Assembly: GCA_934358955.1 (NCBI GenBank)
Contig: CAKRLC010000091.1
Coordinates: 1-10,626, forward strand
Reading direction: 5' to 3'
Source of the DNA: an uncultured Roseburia sp.
Lineage (GTDB): Bacteria; Bacillota; Clostridia; Lachnospirales; Lachnospiraceae
Length of the DNA stretch: 10,626 nt
Of the stretch, positions 6,041-10,626 are shown piece by piece. Both the position numbers and the translations under genes were made by a program. The notes below the pieces were generated by a model, which did no database searches, had not been told where the DNA came from, and worked only from the letters and a program-made list of their open reading frames with translations. Numbering within the stretch: the stretch's first letter is position 1; every line of letters begins with the position of its first letter.

Positions 6041-6064
6041 AAAGGGTGTAAAGTTTCTGTTAAG
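6031..6064 (-). promoter_or_regulatory. Promoter of the CXXC-4Fe4S-TlpA operon with tandem response-regulator box
   Basis: Read on the minus strand: CTTAACA (6064-6058), GAAA, CTTTACA (6053-6047), ten bases, then a perfect -10 TATAAT (6036-6031). The two TT(A/T)ACA units are spaced 11 bp apart, replace a -35, and lie ten bases from the -10. That is the layout of PhoB/PhoP-class (OmpR-family) activated promoters. The protein bound is most likely the response regulator encoded next door (inference). Confidence 0.65.
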
Positions 6065-6079
6065 AAATGGAGAAAAAAA

Positions 6080-6751
6080 TTGAAATTATTAATTGTTGAA
6101 GACGAAAAGGAATTATGTGATACTGTTGCAAAAAGTCTGTACAGTGCAGGATATGAGGTAGACACCTGCTATGACGGCAACGAGGCGTTGGAGTATATTT
6201 TTGCGGAGGATTATGATCTGATTGTGCTGGATCTGAATCTGCCGGGGATCGATGGGATGGATATTTTAAGGGAACTCCGGCGGACAAATGAAGAGACGAA
6301 GGTTCTGATCCTGTCTGCAAGAAGCCAGATCGCAGATAAGGTCGAAGGCTTAGATGCCGGAGCAAATGACTATATGGAGAAACCGTTCCATTTGCAGGAG
6401 CTTGAAGCGCGTATCCGGAGTCTGACAAGGCGCAAATTTGTGCAGAAGGACATCTGCTTAAAATGTGGCGAGATAGAGTTTGATACAAAAAAGCGCGAAG
6501 TCTGTGCCAAGGGCGAACCGGTATCGCTAACCAGAAAAGAAAATGGAATTTTGGAATACCTGCTGTTAAATCAGGGAAGACCGGTAAGCCAGGAAGAGCT
6601 GATAGAGCATGTCTGGGACGCATCGGCAGATAGCTTCAGCGGGGCAGTCAGGGTGCATATGTCCTCTCTCAGGAAGAAGCTGAAGGCTGTGCTTGGATAT
6701 GATCCGATCGTGAATAAAGTAGGAGAAGGTTATAAGATAGGGAGACCATAG
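6080..6751 (+). CDS. OmpR/PhoB-family response regulator
   Basis: The 223-aa protein opens MKLLIVEDEKE, with the acidic pair E7-D8. The phospho-acceptor is D51 in 'LIVLDLNLPG', the switch Ser is in 'VLILSAR' and the lysine in 'YMEKPF'. A winged-helix output domain spans about 128-222 ('VSLTRKENGILEYLL', 'VRVHMSSLRKKL', 'NKVGEGYKI'). It is full length for the class. The TTG at 6080 is set by GGAG (6069-6072) at seven bases and matches the usual domain start; an in-frame opening to 5927 would add non-homologous residues across the promoter. The kinase gene begins one base after the stop. The tandem 11-bp box upstream suggests it regulates both its own operon and the divergent redox operon. Confidence 0.93.
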   Translation: MKLLIVEDEKELCDTVAKSLYSAGYEVDTCYDGNEALEYIFAEDYDLIVLDLNLPGIDGMDILRELRRTNEETKVLILSARSQIADKVEGLDAGANDYMEKPFHLQELEARIRSLTRRKFVQKDICLKCGEIEFDTKKREVCAKGEPVSLTRKENGILEYLLLNQGRPVSQEELIEHVWDASADSFSGAVRVHMSSLRKKLKAVLGYDPIVNKVGEGYKIGRP

Positions 6752-6752
6752 C

Positions 6753-7898
6753 ATGAAAAAAATATCACTTCAGTGGAGGCTTACGATGATCACGATGTTA
6801 CTCATCGCGGTCATATGTGGATGTCTTACGATATTTATTTATACGAGCGGCGTTTATTATATGGATTCGCTGCAGGCAGCGGTGGATGCACAGGGCATCG
6901 ATGATACCGAAAATGAAGAGGAAGAGATTTATATCAGTATCCCGGAGGAAGCATGGGCAGATTTTGCAAATGATTTTTCTATTCAGGTATACAATAACAA
7001 GGCGGACTATAAAAAAAGAAGTCTGTTGTTTTCTGCATTGCTGACGCTTCTCGGAGGCGTTGTTACATTTTTAATAACCGGGCGGGCATTCAAGCCGCTT
7101 CGGGAATTTTCTGACCAGATTGAGGAAGTGCAGGCGCAAAATCTGTCAGATTCAAGGATAGAAGAAAATAAAGTAAAAGAAATTAACGAACTGGGAATTT
7201 CCTATAATAAAATGCTGGACCGTTTGTCAGAGGCGTTCGAGGTGCAGAGACAGTTTACAGCAAATGCAGCACACGAACTGCGCACACCTTTGGCAGTGAT
7301 GCAGGTTCAGCTGGATTTATACCATTCCACGGAGCATCCGGATAATGACGAATGCACAAAGCAGACGATGAAGATGGTTACGGAGCAGAATGAGAGACTC
7401 AGTAAAATGGTGAAAACGCTTCTTGATATGAGTGAGCTTCAGACCGTCGCGCGGGATGACCAGATTGCATTAGATGCACTTGTAGAAGAAGTGCTTGCAG
7501 ACTTAGAACCGTTGGCACAGCAAAAGGAGATCGAGCTGATCGGAAAATGTGAAGAAGTGACGATGGTTGGCAGCGATATACTTATCTACAGGCTGGTATA
7601 CAATCTTGTGGAAAACGCTATAAAATATAATCATTCCTGTGGACAAGTTATAGTAACAGCAGCCAGGAGAGAAAAGCATATTTTTCTTACAGTTGAGGAT
7701 ACGGGAAATGGTATCCCGAAGGAACTCAAAGAGCGGGTATTCGAACCATTCTTCCGTGTGGATAAATCCAGAAGCAGGGAGCTTGGAGGCGTAGGACTTG
7801 GACTTGCACTTGTCCGCGAGATCGTAAGAGTCCACGATGGAAGTATTGTGGTAAAAGACGGCCGCGACGGAGGCAGTATTTTTGAAGTCCGGTTTTAA
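6753..7898 (+). CDS. Sensor histidine kinase (HisKA, membrane-bound)
   Basis: This 381-aa kinase has a first membrane helix at about 10-32 and a short, acidic extracytoplasmic loop of about 57 residues (38-87, with 'DDTENEEEE'). A second helix spans about 90-110, and a HAMP-like region about 111-163. The HisKA box carries the phosphorylated H174 in 'HELRTPLAVM'. The HATPase domain has the N box 'LVYNLVENAIKYN' (N284/N288), G1 'DTGNG' (316-320), the F box 'FEPFFRVDKSRS' and G2 'GGVGLGLALV' (345-354). It starts one base after the response regulator, which it presumably phosphorylates. The small sensing loop has no cysteine, so redox sensing would have to be indirect, for instance through the membrane or a partner protein. 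The signal is unknown. Confidence 0.94.
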   Translation: MKKISLQWRLTMITMLLIAVICGCLTIFIYTSGVYYMDSLQAAVDAQGIDDTENEEEEIYISIPEEAWADFANDFSIQVYNNKADYKKRSLLFSALLTLLGGVVTFLITGRAFKPLREFSDQIEEVQAQNLSDSRIEENKVKEINELGISYNKMLDRLSEAFEVQRQFTANAAHELRTPLAVMQVQLDLYHSTEHPDNDECTKQTMKMVTEQNERLSKMVKTLLDMSELQTVARDDQIALDALVEEVLADLEPLAQQKEIELIGKCEEVTMVGSDILIYRLVYNLVENAIKYNHSCGQVIVTAARREKHIFLTVEDTGNGIPKELKERVFEPFFRVDKSRSRELGGVGLGLALVREIVRVHDGSIVVKDGRDGGSIFEVRF

Positions 7899-7914
7899 AG
7901 AATTCTATTTATAA

Positions 7915-7996
7915 GATTCGGGTGTTAAAAGGTCTACTCCTTAGTTTAGAATGACAAATTGTACAAAAAATATTGCAAGTTTCTCTTTGTGCAATG
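7915..7996. repeat. MITE-like element, copy B (half form)
   Basis: It starts with GATTCGGGTGTTAAAAGGTC and matches the reverse complement of copy A through both arms of its first half, the loop (AATATTGCAAGTTTC) and the start of the second inner arm. The matching terminal arm is then missing. An inner stem remains (7958-7967 with 7986-7995, 9 of 10 pairs). It fills the space between the kinase stop and the end of the convergent minus-strand gene (8005). It may act as a weak terminator for either. Confidence 0.7.
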
Positions 7997-8004
7997 CAGC
8001 TGGT

Positions 8005-8643
8005 CTACTTCAGATGGAATATCTGCATTGCTCCATAAGTGCGTGGCAGGGACTGGATCGGGGATTTCCGGGTTGGACAGGAAAGATTCCTGCAGGTTGC
8101 ACAGGTATTGCACAGCTGTTTGATATCTGTGTTTGGAACCGTATCCAAATGAAGGATAAGGGATGCTGTTTTAAGAGGCCAAAGCATCTGTCCATCGGTA
8201 AGACGGATCGTATCCGGGGAAAGCTGTTTGTACATCTTAGAAATCAGCTCAAGTGGATAATCGTCGCCGGGAAAGCTGAGTTCTTTCAGATACAGATGGC
8301 TCTGCTCCTCTATCACGCGTGCGAATTCTTCGTATGCTTTTGATAAAAGAACCAGGCCAAGACAGTCAGCAATATAGGCTTCCTGGAGCTGCTCATGTTT
8401 TAAATATAATTCTGCAAATTCCTCTATTCCATTTCCAAGGGTCACAAAGCCATAAGCATAATGGGAGAAGGAAATCTGATCCAGATCCTGATCCATGGAA
8501 TAATAGGCGTAGCATTCTGTCAGAGGAAGAAGTGCAGCATAAATTGCCTGTATATGGGAAAGATCTGCCGCAGAAAAATGAAAGCGGCTGCAAAAATCCC
8601 TCCAGTCATCAGCGGATAATGTGGGGGTAAGCTTACATTTCAT
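8005..8643 (-). CDS. Divergent B12-dependent methionine synthase activation-domain homologue
   Basis: The order of motifs in this 212-aa protein follows the stand-alone MetH activation-domain family. 'YGFVTLGNGIEEFAELYL' (64-81) corresponds to the 'vTlG..ve' strand. A helix 'ADCLGLVLLSKAYEEFARVIEE' follows, then 'SFPGDDYPLELISKMYKQL' at about 123-141 where relatives have R.SPGYgDwPl. 'IRLTDGQMLWPLKTASLILHL' (146-166) matches the 'Lt.s.mm.P.KSvsaiig' strand. The C-terminal cysteines C178, C181, C184 and C189 lie where relatives have a C..C....C.yR group. The family helps reactivate oxidised corrinoid enzymes by binding S-adenosylmethionine. The SPGY motif, important for that, is altered here. 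The start overlaps the preceding gene by 11 bases, with a GGAGGA site inside it. The family is likely; activity is uncertain. Confidence 0.65.
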   Translation of the reverse strand: MKCKLTPTLSADDWRDFCSRFHFSAADLSHIQAIYAALLPLTECYAYYSMDQDLDQISFSHYAYGFVTLGNGIEEFAELYLKHEQLQEAYIADCLGLVLLSKAYEEFARVIEEQSHLYLKELSFPGDDYPLELISKMYKQLSPDTIRLTDGQMLWPLKTASLILHLDTVPNTDIKQLCNTCATCRNLSCPTRKSPIQSLPRTYGAMQIFHLK

Positions 8644-8920
8644 GGGAGTCCTCCTTTTTACTGGAAGCTGCCATTACAGCGGCAATTTCCTGAAAACGGC
8701 CGGTAATCTTCTCATAATTATTACGATGATGTGGAAAACCACAGTTCATACAGGATTTGATACCATTTTCTAAAAATTCACAGTTCCCACCACAGGATTT
8801 TCCGAGGGTATAAAGAGGACAATAACAAAAGAGGCAGTTAAAGTCCTTTTCCGGGATTCCTTTATGGCAAGGAAAGTATTCACATTTTTTGTTTTGAAAA
8901 AATTTATAATATTCACTCAT
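8633..8920 (-). CDS. Cysteine-rich small-domain protein
   Basis: The 95-aa protein has about ten cysteines in the order C13, C18-H19, C29, C32, C34, C43, C47, C57 and C60. These sit in 'CEYFPCHKG', 'FNCLFCYCPLY', 'SCGGNC' and 'KSCMNCGFPHHRNNY'. This is the Pfam 'cysteine-rich small domain' signature (PF04071 as I recall), a putative metal or Fe-S binding fold. It is often found next to or fused with cobalamin-related proteins. That fits its partner, a methionine-synthase-activation homologue, whose start codon overlaps this gene's end (ATGAAATGTAA). The two are almost certainly co-translated. The ATG at 8920 has only a weak ribosome site, but the domain starts at residue 4, so it is the natural start. 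Function beyond metal binding is unknown. Confidence 0.85.
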   Translation of the reverse strand: MSEYYKFFQNKKCEYFPCHKGIPEKDFNCLFCYCPLYTLGKSCGGNCEFLENGIKSCMNCGFPHHRNNYEKITGRFQEIAAVMAASSKKEDSHEM

Positions 8921-8998
8921 AGTGCCATTATCATCTCACTTTTTTGGATTGAAATCAATAAAGAGTTTTCATACATTCCATGGTTGATAATTTGGAAG

Positions 8999-9014
8999 CA
9001 AGGTGTTAACCTTG
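8999..9014. promoter_or_regulatory. Palindrome before the exporter gene (candidate operator)
   Basis: CAAGGT-GTTA-ACCTTG is a perfect inverted repeat with 6-bp arms, 48 bp upstream of the MATE start codon. It follows a TTGATA (8984-8989), but no convincing -10 lies at the right distance. Exporter genes are often controlled by local repressors or MerR-type activators; no such regulator gene is adjacent. The 141-bp gap 8921-9061 holds nothing else that I can name with confidence. Confidence 0.4.
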
Positions 9015-9061
9015 TGTTTATATGAGCAAAATACGGAAGCAGATTTTAGGAGGAGTGCATC

Positions 9062-10435
9062 ATGAGTGCAGAGAGTAAGACAAGAATGACGGAAGGGAGT
9101 ATATCGAAGAAAATCATTTTTTTTGCGATCCCGCTTTTCCTGGGAAATTTGTTTCAGCAGTTATATAATACAGCCGATTCATTGATCGTTGGTAACTTCC
9201 TTGGGAGTAATGCGCTTGCAGCAGTCAGTTCGTCCGGAAACCTGATCTTTCTGATGGTTGGCTTTATGAATGGTATTGCGATGGGAGCGGGTGTCGTGAT
9301 TGCCATGTACTATGGGGCAAAAAATACAGAAAAATTGCAGAGTGCGATCCATACGACCGTAGCTTTGGGACTGGTGGCAGGGTTGGCACTGACCGTGATC
9401 GGAATGTATTTGGCACCGAAAATTCTGGTGCTGATGGGAACGCCGGCGGAAGTACTGCCAGAGTCGGTATCATATTTCCGTACCTATTTTGCAGGATCCA
9501 TGGGCGTTGTCATGTACAATATTTTTGTTGGGATTTTACAGTCTGTTGGGGACAGCAGGCATCCGCTGATCTATCTGATCATTTCTTCCTGCGTGAATGT
9601 TGTACTTGATATCTTTTTTATCGCAGGACTTGGTATGGGAGTGGGCGCAGCGGCTTTGGCAACTGCGATCTCACAGTTTTTAAGTGCATTTCTTTGTATG
9701 TTCCATTTGATGCGGACAAAGGAAGTATACCAGCTTCAGATCAGAAAGATCCGGTTTGAAGGCCAGATGTTAGGACAGATCATTCGAAATGGTGTGCCGT
9801 CCGGCTTTCAGAATTCCGTGATCGCGATTGCCAATGTCTTTGTGCAGAGCAATATTAACGCATTTGGGAAAATGGCGATGGCGGGCTGCGGATCTTACTC
9901 AAAGATAGAAGGATTTGCTTTTTTACCGGTAACCTGTTTTACGATGGCGCTTACAACATTCGTTGGTCAAAACCTTGGGGCAAAGCAGTATGACCGGGCA
10001 AAAAAAGGAGCATGGTTTGGAATTATTTGTTCTATTTCGATTGCAGAACTGATCGGAGTTGTGATTTACGCGGCGGCGCCAACACTGATCGCGGCATTTA
10101 ACAGTGATCCGGATGTGGTGCATTATGGAGTTATGCAATCGAGGACGATCGCATTGTTTTATTTCCTGCTGGCATTTTCGCATTGTATTGCGGCAGTGCT
10201 GCGCGGTTCCGGAAATGCGTCAATTCCGATGATCGTCATGCTTTGTGTCTGGTGCCTGTTCCGTGTAAGTTATATCACGGTTGCGGTTCATTTTATCCCG
10301 GATATCCGTGTGGTATTCTGGGCATATCCGTTGACATGGAGTATCAGCTCCCTTATTTTTCTGGTGCTGTTTTTGCGTGGAAAATGGGTTTATGGATTTG
10401 AGAAAACGGTTTCGATTTCAGGATCGAGCTCATAG
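9062..10435 (+). CDS. MATE-family efflux transporter
   Basis: The 457-aa protein has about twelve membrane helices in two related halves. 'IPLFLGNLFQQLYNTADSLIVGNFLGSNALAAV' (about 24-56) is the diagnostic MATE N-terminal segment. 'NGVPSGFQNSVIAIANVFVQSNINAFG' (about 243-269) is its counterpart in the second half, followed by 'TFVGQNLGAKQYDRAKKG'. MATE proteins export cationic drugs, dyes or metabolites using a Na+ or H+ gradient. The substrate cannot be read from sequence. It lies closest to the NorM/DinF-like exporters seen in many gut Firmicutes. The ATG at 9062 follows AGGAGGA (9048-9054) at seven bases. It stands alone, with its own terminator directly after the stop and a palindrome upstream. 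Confidence 0.95.
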   Translation: MSAESKTRMTEGSISKKIIFFAIPLFLGNLFQQLYNTADSLIVGNFLGSNALAAVSSSGNLIFLMVGFMNGIAMGAGVVIAMYYGAKNTEKLQSAIHTTVALGLVAGLALTVIGMYLAPKILVLMGTPAEVLPESVSYFRTYFAGSMGVVMYNIFVGILQSVGDSRHPLIYLIISSCVNVVLDIFFIAGLGMGVGAAALATAISQFLSAFLCMFHLMRTKEVYQLQIRKIRFEGQMLGQIIRNGVPSGFQNSVIAIANVFVQSNINAFGKMAMAGCGSYSKIEGFAFLPVTCFTMALTTFVGQNLGAKQYDRAKKGAWFGIICSISIAELIGVVIYAAAPTLIAAFNSDPDVVHYGVMQSRTIALFYFLLAFSHCIAAVLRGSGNASIPMIVMLCVWCLFRVSYITVAVHFIPDIRVVFWAYPLTWSISSLIFLVLFLRGKWVYGFEKTVSISGSSS

Positions 10436-10449
10436 AGTGTGTTGCAGCA

Positions 10450-10492
10450 GCTTGCTATATCGGGAATATTTCCGGTATAGCAGGCTTTTTTT
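10450..10492 (+). terminator. Intrinsic terminator of the MATE gene
   Basis: A stem of up to 17 pairs (10450-10466 with 10469-10485, including three G-U pairs) is followed by seven T (10486-10492). It begins 15 bp after the stop codon. Confidence 0.92.
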
Positions 10493-10501
10493 ATGTAATA
10501 G

Positions 10502-10585
10502 GATTCGGGTGTCAAAAGGTCTACTCCATAATCTTTATTGGCAAATTGAACAAAAGAAATATGGAAAGTTTCTCTTTGTGCAATG
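10502..10585. repeat. MITE-like element, copy C (half form)
   Basis: It begins GATTCGGGTGTCAAAAGGTC. The first arm matches copy A's left arm (ATAATCTTTATTGGCAAATTG), and the last 20 bases (10566-10585) are identical to those of copy B (7977-7996). As in B, the outer right arm is absent from what follows. The remaining bases to the window end (10586-10626) show no gene or repeat I can support. Confidence 0.7.
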
Positions 10586-10626
10586 GAGATAAGACTCATG
10601 AAGCGTGGAAGCCTCTGCTGAACACG

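Noticed and set aside
8948..8959. ATTGA-AA-TCAAT palindrome, considered as an FNR-type site
   Set aside because: The FNR/CRP-family spacing (TTGAT-N4-ATCAA) is not met, and short AT-rich palindromes are common here.
1..10626. CRISPR array, tRNA, rRNA or integrase
   Set aside because: No regularly spaced direct repeats, no tRNA-like cloverleaf and no recombinase-like protein were seen on either strand.

Overview
The window looks like a chromosomal segment of a gut-type Firmicute, most likely a Lachnospiraceae member (Blautia/Dorea/Ruminococcus-like). This rests on moderate-to-low GC, strong AGGAGG-type ribosome binding sites, several TTG/GTG starts, and families typical of that group: a small 'NRREF..YYGIPYRTVQDWE' HTH protein, WYL regulator, TlpA lipoprotein with a polyferredoxin, and MATE exporter. 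The genus is inferred; no rRNA or other marker gene is present.

Layout. 1-252 is the 3' end of a GH2 beta-galactosidase with a terminator. 322-1289 is an AT-rich two-gene cassette: a 65-aa HTH protein and a 179-aa protein of unrecognised function. Each is preceded by a copy of the same operator-like sequence overlapping a promoter, so it reads as a self-regulated toxin-antitoxin-like or accessory unit. 1290-1552 has no gene, only an inverted repeat and candidate promoters. 1553-2065 encodes a flavodoxin-like protein, followed directly by a 123-bp terminal-inverted-repeat element (copy A). Then come a 71-aa membrane protein, a thioredoxin and a WYL-domain regulator, ending at a bidirectional terminator.

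4010-7898 is a divergent redox and signalling module. On the minus strand, in transcription order, are a 46-aa CXXC membrane protein (easily missed: TTG start, under 50 aa), an overlapping membrane 4Fe-4S protein, and a TlpA-like thioredoxin lipoprotein. On the plus strand are an OmpR-family response regulator and a histidine kinase. The 106 bp between the two arms hold face-to-face promoters. They also hold a tandem TTAACA-N5-TTTACA box placed as a PhoB/PhoP-type activator site for the redox operon, so the two-component system probably controls the redox genes and itself.

7915-8920 holds repeat copy B and a minus-strand pair: a Cys-rich small-domain protein and a divergent homologue of the B12-dependent methionine synthase activation domain. 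9062-10435 is a MATE-family exporter with a palindrome upstream and a strong terminator. The window ends in repeat copy C. The three repeats suggest a small non-autonomous palindromic element family in this genome.
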